Origin: Abelmoschus esculentus | Lineage: Eukaryota > Streptophyta > Magnoliopsida > Malvales > Malvaceae | Assembly (NCBI GenBank): GCA_035048815.1 | Contig: JAUCBN010000035.1 | Location: 17,000,501 to 17,064,500, forward strand | Direction of reading: 5' to 3' | Length of the DNA: 64,000 bases | In this document: positions 45,866 to 57,078 of the stretch, piece by piece | Numbering within the stretch: position 1 is the first letter of the stretch | How the letters are laid out: every line of letters begins with the position of its first letter | Notes under the pieces: generated by a model | Seen by the model: the letters and a program-made list of their open reading frames with translations, nothing else | Told to the model about the DNA's origin: nothing | Databases searched by the model: none | Made by a program: the position numbers and the translations under genes

Positions 45866-46400
45866 ATTATATTTGGGTCAACCGTAAAAAAAATTACTTA
45901 ATTATAGGTATAGTTACATTTGGGTCATCCAATTATTAAAAGTTATATTTGAGTCATCCAACTATTGAAAGTTATATTTGGGTCACTTATTTATAGATAA
46001 GGTTACATTTAAGTCATCAAATTATTAAAGATTACATTTAGGTCACTCAAATATAAGTAAGGTTACATTTGGGTCACCCTTCATATTTGAAAAAGCAAAT
46101 CAATTTGGTCGTTTTTTTTTTTCTAAATCACTTGTATACCCTTACTAACATTAGAGTACTTCATTTAAAATTATTAATTTAATACACGAATTGATAAACT
46201 TTTTTCAAATATAAAGAGTGACTCAAATGTAACCTTACCTATAATTGAGTGATCTAAATGTAACATTTATTAATTATGTGACCTAAATGTAACCTTATAA
46301 ATAATTAAGTGACTCAAATGTTATTTTTAATAATTAAGTGATCTAAATGTAACCTTACCCATAATTAAATGACTTCCATTGCAGTTTACCCATTATATTT
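45866..46400. mobile_element. Mutator-type TIR element (GGGTAAACT family), larger copy
   Basis: The element (45875-46391) has left end GGGTCAACCGTAA and right end TGCAGTTTACCC. It is flanked by the perfect 9-bp repeat ATTATATTT (45866-45874, 46392-46400). Inside are at least nine degenerate copies of a motif of about 30 bp such as GTTACATTTGGGTCATCCAA, in plus orientation on the left half and minus on the right, so the whole is a long foldback. Related to 14679-14989. Confidence 0.8.
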
Positions 46401-46401
46401 T

Positions 46402-46825
46402 TAATAATTCATGAGTTTTTTGAATTATATATTAAATAATTCAGTTAAGAATTCAAATTAAATTCAAATCAAATCGAATTTTAATAAAATTTTGATCATA
46501 TCATAATCTATTTCGTCTCATTGATAACCTAAATAACAGTTTTAACAAAATTAACAATTTGATGACCAAAATAAGAAAATATAAATAATTTAGTGAGCAA
46601 TTGTTTTGTTTACCCTTAAATAAAAAAATAATGATTTTTTATAATATTTAATTCAAATTAGTCAGCTGATAGATGGGATATAAATGGTTATACTAGAAAA
46701 CAATAATTTTCGTGGATTTTTTCGAAAAAAGGAAAAAAAATGTTGCATGATTTTATGTACATTCGTATTTTGGTTGAATAGTTTTATATTCGTAATAGAT
46801 AATAGACTCCGGTCGCTCGGACCGG
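46402..46825. other. AT-rich 3' flank of the GT14 gene
   Basis: Low-complexity sequence; its right end is the presumed 3' UTR of the GT14 gene. Nothing else is recognised. Confidence 0.35.
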
Positions 46826-46827
46826 AG

Positions 46828-49164
46828 TTAGAATCCGAAAACCTTGGGTGCTATCTCTAACAATGGCTCCAATGCATTGGGAGCAAATTTTCTGGCGAAG
46901 AGGAAACAAATGGAAGATGGCTGATGGTTATACCTGCATTCATTGCCTTCATAGATACTTATGAAAAACTCTTCGGTAATGTCCGTGCTTCCGAAAGTTG
47001 CAGGATGAGCGCCGCCCCTCGACCAATCTGCCCATGTGATGCTTCTATTTGCCAACAGACTCGACGCTTGAATTGATAACATGGTCGGGAAATAATGCTC
47101 GTCGACGTAGCACTCTGGTCGGCAGAACCGTTCAAACTTTGGGTAGTATTTACTGTCTTCCACTATGTTGATTGCAAGCCTTCGGCTGATTTCTAACCAC
47201 TGGGAACCTTTACGCCATTGGGTGAGAGTCACCTCTGGAGCCATACTCTCGTTGTACCGCCCTCGACCTACTGGACCGGGGTCATCAAACGAATCGACGA
47301 AGCTGTATTTGGATTTCTTTATGTAGTGGTAGATGACGCTGAAATTGTGCAAGGGAATGCAAGATTCGGATAGGAGGATAAACCATTCGTTGGATATGTC
47401 GAGCAAGGCGTTGGCAAGGAGACGTCTCTCGGCATCACACATACTCATCTTTCCCCACTCGGATACCTATAGAGGTAGCAAAAACATAACAATCAATATT
47501 ATATAACCATTGCATATAAGGTAGAAAATAGAAAATGATATTTTCCTTAAGAGACCCGGGTTTGAGCAGCTTTCACACATTCCTTTCTTGAGATGAGATT
47601 TCTTGTGGGAAAAAAATCGATCATAATAAATTCTCATACAAATTACTAACACATTGTGCATCTATTCTCAAGGAAAAAACCATACAATTATTAACACCCT
47701 GATGGTTGATGCCTACCCATAATTAGCTTTGAATCAACATTGTATCTGCTTTCAACAAGCGACATTAATATGGTGTGCTATGATATGAGGTTGTTAAACC
47801 TGTGTCACGGTTTGAAGCACGGAGCAGATCCACATAAGGTTTAAACGATAGATCTCAAAAGTGCAAAGTTTCAGTCCGGATTAAACAATTTCACAAATTG
47901 AAGTTAATTACATATACGGTATAAACACAACCAAATGCATGTCCATAACATTCATGACCATGATTGGCACCCTTTTTGCAATGAACTAGCTGTACGCGTG
48001 TCTGTATGCAAGAACAAAAAAGCGCAAACTAATATCCCAATGTAGTTAGTTTTCTTCAAAGAGATTGGAGTAAGAGGCCATGACATGGAATTGGTTCCAA
48101 GTCTAACCTTCAAAAACCAAATTTCTGTAATTTATCAAAGTACCTAGACATGCTAATTTATGTGACTTGGACTCCAAGGTAAATGTTAGTGTACAAGCCT
48201 AACACGGGTATACTTAATATGCGATGCGATGCACATGTTGGACACGGAACATTTATTAGGTTCGGGCGCTGTAAATGCTAAAGCCTCTTCAAAGAGATTG
48301 GTGTAAGAGGCCATGACATGGAATCAGTTCCAAGTCTAACCTTCCAAAAAACAAACTTCTGTAATTTGTCAAAGCAGCAAGGCATGCTAGCTAATCTATG
48401 TTACTTGGACTCTAAGGTAAATGTTAGTGTATGAGCCTAACACGGGTATATACTTAATATACGATATGATGCACATGTTGTACACGGAACATTTATTTGG
48501 TTCGGGTATTGTAAATGCTAAAGCCTCTTCAACAGTATAGAAGACATCCAAGCATGCTAATAGCAAAATTTAAGACAATAACCCACCATCACACACAATA
48601 AGCATATAAAAGGCGATTCGAATATGATACCTTACTTGGGATATGCCTCCTGTAAAACACTGACGACGGAGGAAACTCGGCCTTGAAAGACGGCAATGAA
48701 TGAATATAGATAGAGTAAAGGCTCTCATGGCCTTTAAAAAACCTCTCCCAAAGAGGAGAAAGTGGCAATGGCCCTTTAGTCAAGAACATAAAAGCAACCT
48801 TGGGAACTCTCTTGAATGGATACTTCTTTATTCGAGGCGCAAACGATGCCCTCCAAAACAACTCTTTATCGCTCATCGAATGCAGCAAATTCGACGGAGG
48901 TTTCCTCCATCGATCCAAACTATAATCCGGTCCATCGCAAGTCACGAAATTCGACTTAACTGTTGTTATCACACTATAGATTCCAAAATGCTGGATTGTG
49001 TATATACTAATTATGGAAAATCCAATACAGATTGCAAGATACAACACGAATAATTGAAGTACCCTTAATGGTGGAGCCTTAAATTGGGTTGCTCTAGTTG
49101 TAACCACAGAGTCCTTGTCCTTGCCTTCCTCTAATGACCCAACCGACCCAGATCTGGTTTGCAT
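46828..49164 (-). CDS. GT14-family glycosyltransferase (core-2/I-branching, BC10-like)
   Basis: Two exons (48631-49164 and 46828-47466) join in phase 0 to 390 residues. The N-terminal cytosolic tail MQTRSGSVGSLEEGKDKDS precedes one membrane anchor (LQLFVLYLAICIGFSIISIY), the type II layout of Golgi glycosyltransferases. The catalytic Branch domain shows VAFMFLTKGPLPLSPLWERF, AERRLLANALLDISNEWFIL, LLSESCIPLHNF, WRKGSQWLEISRRLA, CYVDEHYFPTML and the late WADWSRGGAHPATFG. BC10-like proteins influence wall polymers and AGP glycosylation in grasses; the acceptor here is unknown. The ATG at 49164 is used, since the frame upstream has no ATG. The 1164-bp intron holds a tandem duplication. Confidence 0.93.
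48057..48530. repeat. 233-bp tandem duplication in the GT14 intron
   Basis: CAAAGAGATTGG recurs at 48057 and 48290 (period 233 bp). Both units keep GAGGCCATGACATGGAAT, GGTAAATGTTAGTGTA and GTAAATGCTAAAGCCTCTTC. Diverged at roughly the level of an old duplication. Confidence 0.9.
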
Positions 49165-49189
49165 TTTTAAAGACAATCCCAAAAACTAG

Positions 49190-50140
49190 AATTCAAAAAT
49201 CTGGGTTCAGATCCAAAAACCAAAAGCAGTAAAACAAAATCCAAAATGGGGTTTCCAAAATCTAACCACTTATAGAAGAACAGATCTAGAGCTGACAAGT
49301 TATTGAGGAAAAAGAAAACACCCAGAGTGGAGAATCGAAAATCAAATCAAGAGCTCGAAGTAAAAGATTGTTTGATAAACAGCATTGTAAACAAGAATCT
49401 AAAGCCAAATTCAGAGTGGAAAGGCTGGTTGTTACCGTGTAAGCTTGGTGGAGCAGAAATTAGAGAAAATGTCAGTGTCTTTCAACGAGGGGGATATGAA
49501 CTGAAGGTGGTAGAGGGAGTGAAGCAGAACAAGTGGTGAGTTGTTGCGGCGTTGTTTCCTTTTAGGTAAGATTGGTTTTAGGAATGAAATGGATACGTTT
49601 TTAGGTACGTTGAGATGACATTCTTGCCTTAAAGTAGCTGTTTTGACATGCTCGGACTTGGGGTAGGGATAGCGTTGAAGTTGGAGCTGTCTACCTCTTA
49701 CCTCGCGTTTGGTTGGCTGGATGTTCGGGGAGATACGAATGAATAAAATTCGATTCGAGTTATATAAAAAAAAACTGTTTTAATTGTGTAACACGGATCG
49801 ATTTAGATTAGTTAGCAATTTTGTTCCGCTTGCTACTGTAAAAAATATCTGTCAAGAGACTCACTCACTAAAATTATGCAACACGATCGATTCAAATTAG
49901 TTAGGATAAGATCCTAAATATCGAAAAAATAATAATTTTTTAACAGTTTTAGCATGATGCAACTCAAAACTTTGTTTAAATAAAATTTGAATATTTTTAA
50001 TTATTTAATTAATTAATGGCTATCATATTTTTTTAATAAAAAATAGGCGAAATCTATGAACTTGAAATATGCGAATCCCACGTAATATAATCTGGGAGTT
50101 GAAACAGGGCTTTGATGACTTAAATTCCGGGGATACAAAA
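49190..50140. other. 5' flank of the GT14 gene and spacer
   Basis: Contains the GT14 promoter and leader on the minus strand. The plus frame at 49303-49539 overlaps that leader and has no known family. Nothing else is recognised. Confidence 0.4.
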
Positions 50141-50142
50141 AG

Positions 50143-50371
50143 CACAGGAACGAGAGATTATACGGTGAACCCTGTTCATCACGTTATCTATGGTTCAAGT
50201 AATTAGGATCATTGATCTTTAAATAATCACCTAATAACTATCCATCCACTAAATTCATGTAGGAAAGAAGTGATGATTCACTTGGAAAAAAATTAAGATT
50301 AACGTCCTGATTGCTTGAGACCATAGATGACGTGGTGAACAGGGTTCACCGTATAATTTTTCCACAGGAAC
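50143..50371. mobile_element. Mutator-type MITE (family A, copy 2) with 9-bp target duplication
   Basis: A 211-bp element (50152-50362) begins GAGAGATTATACGGTGAACC and ends GGGTTCACCGTATAATTTTT. It is flanked by the perfect 9-bp repeat CACAGGAAC (50143-50151, 50363-50371). Same length as the copy at 2319-2529. Non-coding. Confidence 0.88.
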
Positions 50372-50374
50372 CCT

Positions 50375-52475
50375 TCACCCCGCGTCATTCTAAGTGAGAT
50401 TTTGAAACAATATATCTTACCTCTGATAAATATAATATTTAAATGATATAATGTGATTTATTAAAAGAATATTCAATCGATCAGATATATATATTAAATT
50501 AATTTAATTGATTAATTATATTTTATAATTTAAATATTATAAGTCTAACTTTATAATTTCTTTTCAAGATTAATTATAAATATTTATAATATATATGATC
50601 ATAATTTATTTTAATTTAATGACTTTTTTATATTATATGTCATACAAAGTTAAAGGACTCTAACTCTAACAGGAAATTAATTTATTAATTACTAAAAAAA
50701 TCTTATAAACAGACTCAACGAAGATATATTCATGTTTATTTATTTAGTTTTAATCAAACAAATGAACAAACACGAATAACTAAATGAACTTACTTTCTTG
50801 TTCATATCCGTTAAAAAATATAGCTTATTCGTGTTCATTTATTAAAATTGTTACTTGTTTGTATTCGTTCGTTAAAATAATAATCGTATATAAACGAACA
50901 CAGTTGAATAAACATAAAAAAACATATAAATAAACTTAGACAAATATAAACAAACATACGTGAATAAATTTAAAATTTTAAAATATAATACTTTTTATCA
51001 TGAAAAATAATACATATAAATGATTATATTTTATAAAAAATTAAACGAACTACCGAATATAAATAACAAACAAACCATTTATTCTTGTTCATTCATTTAA
51101 CTAAACGAACAAAAAATTTTGTTCATATCTACTCATTTAATAAATAAATACACTTTCCGTCATACGATCACAAACGGTTCACTGAATGTTTTGTTTGTTT
51201 TTACAACCCTACTAAAAAATCTAAATTATTCGAATCTCATGTTATAACTAAAATTATATATATATATATATATATATTTGAAACAAGTAAAGTTTATGAA
51301 ATTCCAATACTCTACACTTAGGGGTCATCATCTAACTTGGGAAAAGAAAACCCCCTTGAAGGAAAAAAGGCAGACTTCCCCATATTAGAGCTGAGACGCC
51401 CCCTAGTTGTAATACCATGTGAAATTAAGGCACAATCCTGCAAAATATTTAGTATTTGAGAAAAGGAACGGTAGGAATTGCAACCAGAACCGAGATTTAA
51501 AATTGAGTGCAAAATTTAAATGTTTAAAAATAGAAGATAAGTTTATAAATAAACTATTTAAAAAAAATTAAATAAAGGAATAAAGGTAAAAAAAAATTCT
51601 GGGTAAGGGAGATTGTCACTTTAAAATTTTAATTAACCAAATTAAAAAAATCGATTAATCGATCAATTAACGGTTAATGATTTTTTAAAACTTCGATTAT
51701 CGCTTAATTCGGTTCAAAATCAGCTAATTAACCAAATTAACCAAAATTTTTATATATTAAATATTATATATTTTTTATATATTTTATTTTTGGTAATTGA
51801 ACTTTTAAAAATTATAAAATGGTCATTGAACTTTATAAAATTAGCATAAAATAATAATTAAATTTATTAAATTAAAAAATAATTATTAAAATTTTTAATA
51901 TTTATCAATAATTTATAACGTACAATGAATCAATGTAATAATTCGATAATTTTAATGATTTTTTTTTATAATTTTTGAAAGTTTAGTGCCTAAAAAATAT
52001 TTTAACATAATTTAGTGACCATTTATGTAATTTATCCATTTTTTAAAGTTCGGTTAACCGAATTAATCAATCAGATTAACTGAACATTTTTTCGGTTCGG
52101 TTAAAAATTTTCATAAAATTTCAGTTCGGTTAACGATTAATACGAAAAAAATTTCGGTTAATAAAATTTTGAAAGTTCGGTTCGGTCGATTAATCGAACT
52201 GACCGATCGAACACCCCTAATCGTCGCTCCCCACTCCCATTTGATTTCGTCCCTAATTGATCCGGGTATAATATTTCTAAAAACCCAGGAAACCATATAA
52301 ACTATTGCCGGTGTATCTATTGCCATGCACCAAACTGTAAGTTCCACATCAAACCACCTTAGAATAAAGCTTAATGCCTACAAGTACTTCGGTCTAAGGT
52401 TTCTACCTCATTCACAATGAACTGTAAGTTTTATTTACTAAAACATGTGAAAGGCAGGCAAGAGAGTAGTATTAC
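50375..52475. other. AT-rich spacer with decayed repeats
   Basis: From 50700 to 51170 runs a repeat rich in ACGAACAAAC and TTGTTCAT phrases, similar in style to 38.0-38.8 kb. An AT run lies at about 51257-51279. From 51640 to 52220 there is a decayed element dominated by CGGTTAATTAACCGAATT-like inverted phrases. The minus frame 51318-51512 is unidentified. No gene is supported. Confidence 0.45.
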
Positions 52476-52480
52476 TTACT

Positions 52481-55400
52481 TTACTTCACTGGTTCAAAAG
52501 TAGATCGGAGATTGGATATCATCACGGGACACTCTCCCTTCTCGTCGTATTCGGCAAACTCGTCTCCAGACAAGTCAATACCTTCGAATTTAGTTCCTTC
52601 AAGCTACACAGGAATTTCATTAACATCAGAACACACCGACCAAATGCATAAATGGAATGGCTATAAGAAACTGTGACTGCCACTCGTATGATGATAAAGC
52701 AAGTACTAATATGACAGATAAATTCACAGGTAAGTGCAATGTAAACTGTAAATTTCTAGCAAGGCCTGCTCATTTCATTCCATTGAATTGATTAATGGGT
52801 AAACTACATCAGAGTTCCCTTTTGTTTTCAAACAATTCTATTTTGGTCACCGATTTTAAAAAGTGTCTTATTCAAGTTACGTTATTGATTCGTTTGGTTT
52901 TGGTCCTTCAGCTGTCATGACTCTTCTTCTCCGTACTTTTACTGAATGTTACTTGGAAGTTTAAAGTTGGAACTCCATCCTAATAGCCCTCGTTCTTTTC
53001 TCCATACCTTTCGTAATAGCCATTATTTTTGGGTCGGGTTTAGGGTTTGGGTGGTTTAGTGAAATGGGTATTTTGATTTGGTTTACGAGGTTCTAAATTT
53101 TAGGTTTGGGAGTTGTATGTTTAGGGTTTGGAGTGGAATTTGGCTTGAGTGACGGTGCAAGGTGATAGTGGAGTTGGAGAGTTATTTAGGTTTCGGCAAT
53201 AACTTAGCATTTTTAGAGTTCCAAGAGTTGAATTTTCGGTTTGAATGTTGCTTTTGGGTGGAGGTGATGCTCTGTGAGGTAGCTACTTGGGGGTTGTCGT
53301 GGCACTTGGAGTTGACTCAGTGCAGTGGATGTGAATGTGGTGGTTGTGGTTGTGTCTGTCTGTTCGGATGGAGACCACGAGATGGTGGTGGTTCAGTGGA
53401 GATTGCTCGGGGAGGTTGCAGTGCTTGGGAAAGGTGAGCAAACTCAAGTGTGTTGTGGTTTGCCTAGTGGAGCTGGGGGGTCAGTAGTGTGGGTAATGGG
53501 AATGTTGTAGTTGGTGACCGGGTTTACGATAATGGTGGTCGATAGAGCTGAAGGGTGAGTTTGGCCGAGCTATTGTGGTGATGAACTGCTAGGTGAAGGA
53601 GGAAGAGCTAGGTGGAGCTCGGTTGTTTGGGTGGAGAGGAGAGGGCGGATGCAATGGTAATTTGGTGGAGATGGATCAAGCTTGGCTATTAGGATGATCT
53701 GGCTTTTATTTTATTATTAAAATGCCAGATGAGACTTTCTTTAGTGGAATAATGGGGCTAACAGCCGAGGGACCAAAACAAAATGAACTGATAACGTAAG
53801 TGACATAAAAAAAATCGGTCACCAAAACGGAACAAGCCGAAAACAGAAGAGACATCTGGAGTATATAGACATTATTTAAGTAATATCTGACTTAAACCCT
53901 AAACCCTAAGCCGAAAACAAAATCGGTGACAAAAGGGACATTATTGCCTTAAGCTTAGGTGCAAGATAAGTTATCATACGCTTGCATCCACGACGCTGGT
54001 TATTTGGCCTTTAAAGACGGAACATGTATTAAGATGATTGGAACCGGAAATTTTATAAATAAGAAGATATAACATTTCAAAGCCCTTGCTCTGATTAGCT
54101 ATGTAAACTCCTACCAGACAATAAATAATATCTGCGGTGGAAGAAGAAGAAAAACTTACAGATTCAACCTTCCAGCCATCGCCAAATACAAAACCTACCG
54201 GCTCGTAACCCCTGCAATCAAAAAGCATCAAAGGTGCAAATTTTCCTCCTTCGCAGTCTTCTTGAGTCAAAGGCCGACCTTTGCCTGGGATCATTGTCAC
54301 AGTTCCTTCCCTCGTGCAAAACTTACACTAGAGAATAAAAGAAAAGACACCACATACCATTAATCGTTGGAGGTTAATAGATGCAAAGTTTCACTTTATA
54401 TAAGTTCCATCTTTTCCCGAAAATTTGTTATGTACAAGTTAGTCGCATATTATATCTACATTAGGCTACTTAATGGCATATGATGTAAGACGGACCTATG
54501 ACCTATCTAGAAAAAGAGTAGGATTCCCTGAGCTTCTTTGATCCTAAATGTAGAAGAATGGATCCAAGAAGATTTCCATCATGGATAAACGTTTAGATTT
54601 TGGAAATACACCTTGCTTTTTCTAATCAAAGAACACAAGATAGAGAATCTCAAAACCAAGAATATGACTGGGTAACAGTTGGTTATGAAGTATTACCATC
54701 TAATACTTATCTACTTATTTCCCTTCTGCGAATCCATAACTACTGTCACCGTGTGCAGCCCGGGTGAGAGGTTAGATTCAACATGAAAGAGCATTTAAAA
54801 GAATTAACTAAGAAGAAGTGTTTTACTTGTAAGAAATAAAAATTCTCCGTTGTCCCCTTCAACACTCCGAGCACATACAAACATATATTCAACAGATCAT
54901 AGTGAATTTCAACTGAAACCAATGCATCTACTAGCAACATAAGCATACAAGATTACCTTCTGAACAAGATTGGTTGTCCCCTTGCCTTGTAGAAGAGAAA
55001 CAGTGTCACCCAAACTCACACATGTTTCCTTCTGACTCAACTCTCCACACCTACCACATTTCAGCTGCAAATCACAGATTTCAAATATTTTACTGAAATA
55101 AGTCATTGGAAAGCAAGCATTTGCAAAAAGTATATGTCAAAGCACGATGTTAAAAAATGAGATCAGCTGAAATAGCGAATTATCAAATACCTAAAAACAC
55201 TAATTTCTGAAAAGAAAAGGAACGCTAAAATTCAATAATAGAAACGAAGATTCCTAGTAAAAAATCTGAAATCGTAGTGAAGATAAGATTAAAACGGAGA
55301 TCATGTAGGATTCAAGCAACAACAAAAGTAATAGACCTGCAGCTCAATTCAAACGAAGTAAATAAAGAAGCAAACAAAGAGAGAGAGAGACCTTGAAGAG

Positions 55401-55493
55401 ATAAGGAAACGAGGGATCGTCGCATCCACCTTGAGGCTGTAGATTAGTAAGGTTTTCGAGGTCGGCAGCGATCTTCAGCATGAAGTTCACCAT
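52481..55493 (-). CDS. CXXC zinc-binding protein, CZIB/DUF866 family
   Basis: Four exons (55392-55493, 54957-55064, 54160-54327, 52481-52603), all phase 0 with GT-AG borders, give 166 residues. Two CxxC pairs, CGRC and CKFC, should hold one zinc ion. The rest matches the eukaryotic DUF866/UPF0587 family (human CZIB, C1orf123): MVNFMLKIAADLENLTNLQP at the start, FDCRGYEPVGFVFGDGW, and the final ECPVMISNLRSTFEP-type motif. Length is usual for the family. The molecular role is poorly defined in plants; zinc binding is structural knowledge from relatives. Intron 3 (1556 bp) contains a transposon-like insertion. No damage to the coding exons. Confidence 0.93.
52797..53870. mobile_element. TIR transposon-like insertion in CZIB intron 3
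   Basis: The left end GGGTAAACTACATCAGAG, continuing through TATTTTGGTCACCGATTTT and GTTTTGGTCCTTCAGCTGTC, is mirrored at the right by CAGCCGAGGGACCAAAAC, ATCGGTCACCAAAACGG and ACATCTGGAGTATAT. This gives terminal inverted repeats of about 105 bp, diverged. The interior (52920-53750) is unusually G- and GT-rich on the plus strand with two overlapping open frames (53162-53510) of no known family. No clean target duplication was found. It may be a Pack-MULE-like element carrying captured sequence, or an old non-autonomous element. Confidence 0.6.
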
Positions 55494-55499
55494 TTTCGC

Positions 55500-56105
55500 T
55501 CAATTATCAGCGTGTAAGCGGTGCTCTATCTTTCGCTAAACACTCTCACCTTGCACTGGATCAGGATGAAATGAAAATGGGCCAGTGGAAGGAGGAAGAT
55601 CGTTTGTGAATTGTTTGGATTTGAGATTGGAATTTTTTTAAAGATTTAGTGTTTATTCTCGTTTAGTCATTACAGCTATACATATTTTTATTATTTTTTA
55701 AATTTATTTTTTTAGTTCTGAATTATTTTTAATATATATTTTTTTAATTTTTAGTAAACTTAGTTGATATATTAGGGTTTTTAAAGTAAATATTATAAAT
55801 TAGTTAAAATTTTAGGAATATAATATATATTATCTTATAATTAAAATATACGATAAAAATTACAGTAATTTAGAGACTTCAATTATAAGTAGCGTTTTTT
55901 TTTTAATATTCTATTAAAAATTAAATTTCAATCAAGACTCCAATTGAATTAAATTATGAAATTAGAATTACAAATCATCAGTTGTAGCGAAGGAGTTGTC
56001 ATTTTTTTTTACCTTTGTACTGTTCAAATTTTGTAATTTGATTTAAGATGTCACCTACAGGTGATGTCTCTATTAAAATTTTAAATTTTATTAATAAATA
56101 ATGGT
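55500..56105. other. 5' flank of the CZIB gene and AT-rich spacer
   Basis: Presumed promoter on the minus strand followed by AT-rich sequence. No gene or clear repeat is recognised. Confidence 0.35.
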
Positions 56106-56109
56106 TTAA

Positions 56110-56640
56110 GGGACAAGGATCTAAGAAGCCCTTAAACTTTTGACAAAAAATTAATTAAGCCATTAACTTATTTTGCATTCAATTAAGACCTTGACAAAAA
56201 AAATCAATTAAACCTTTGAGCCAAAAATTTAAATTAATTAAGTCTTTTGATCAATTTTAACTATTAAATCTTGATAATTTTATTCTTTAAATATTATCGA
56301 TACATGATACAATACAATTTTGCCATATTATATTTATAAAAAAATTAAAAAGTATTTTTTATATAAATTATTTTGGAATCTTTAGAATATTTAAAAAAAT
56401 TTAAATAAAAAAAATTCTGAAAAGTATCAAGTGAAAATACCGTGGTACGTTGCACTGTAACAATGGATAAAAAATTATTTAAATCTAATAGTCAAAATTG
56501 ATCAAAAGGCTTAATTAATTTAATTTCTTAATTTAAGAGTTTAATTGATTTAATTTACGGGTTTAAGAATTTAATTGAGTAAAAAAATTAAAGATTTAAG
56601 TAATTTTTTTAAAAAAATTCACAGACTACTTTAATCCTTT
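56110..56640. mobile_element. Decayed long-inverted-repeat element
   Basis: The left arm (AAGGATCTAAGAAGCCCTTA, AATTAATTAAG, TTTTGATCAATTTTAACTAT) is mirrored on the right by TAGTCAAAATTGATCAAAAGG, CTTAATTAATTTAA and TACTTTAATCCTT. The arms are about 170-200 bp around an AT-rich centre. No reliable target duplication; the superfamily is not assigned. Confidence 0.6.
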
Positions 56641-56649
56641 TTTTTTTTA

Positions 56650-57078
56650 AGGTACTACTTTAATCCTTAAGTTGAGTTGCGTGGGGTCTCTTGTTTTGAT
56701 TAATAGATTAATTCATATTGTTTAATTTTTTATTTTAAATTATAATTTGACAAAATAATAATTGAGTAGAACGTTAAACACTTATGTTTACAAAATAAAA
56801 TTGTAGGTACTACTTAAAAAATAATATTATTATAAAAATATAATTTCGATACTTATTTTAAAGTTAAGAGCCCACACTTTCTATTAATTGAAGTCTTCAA
56901 AATTTTGTAGATATCTAATCATTGCGTTCAAATCTAATAACAAATGACAAAATTCAACTAAAAATTTTGTTATATTTATATTTATAAAGAAAATAAAAAA
57001 TGGGACTTAAATTTAAATTGAAAACATGAATAATATAACTAAATTATAAATCAAATATTTTTACATTAAAAAATATTA
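56650..57078. other. AT-rich spacer
   Basis: No open frame, RNA gene or recognisable element is seen between the inverted-repeat element and the solo LTR. Confidence 0.35.

Noticed and set aside
49165..49182. Six-codon N-terminal extension of the GT14 protein
   Set aside because: The upstream start would be TTG; the ATG at 49164 is the natural start.
51318..51512. 64-codon minus frame with the phrase SNMGKSAFFPSRG
   Set aside because: Possibly transposon debris, but no domain, partner exon or repeat copy in the window supports a call.
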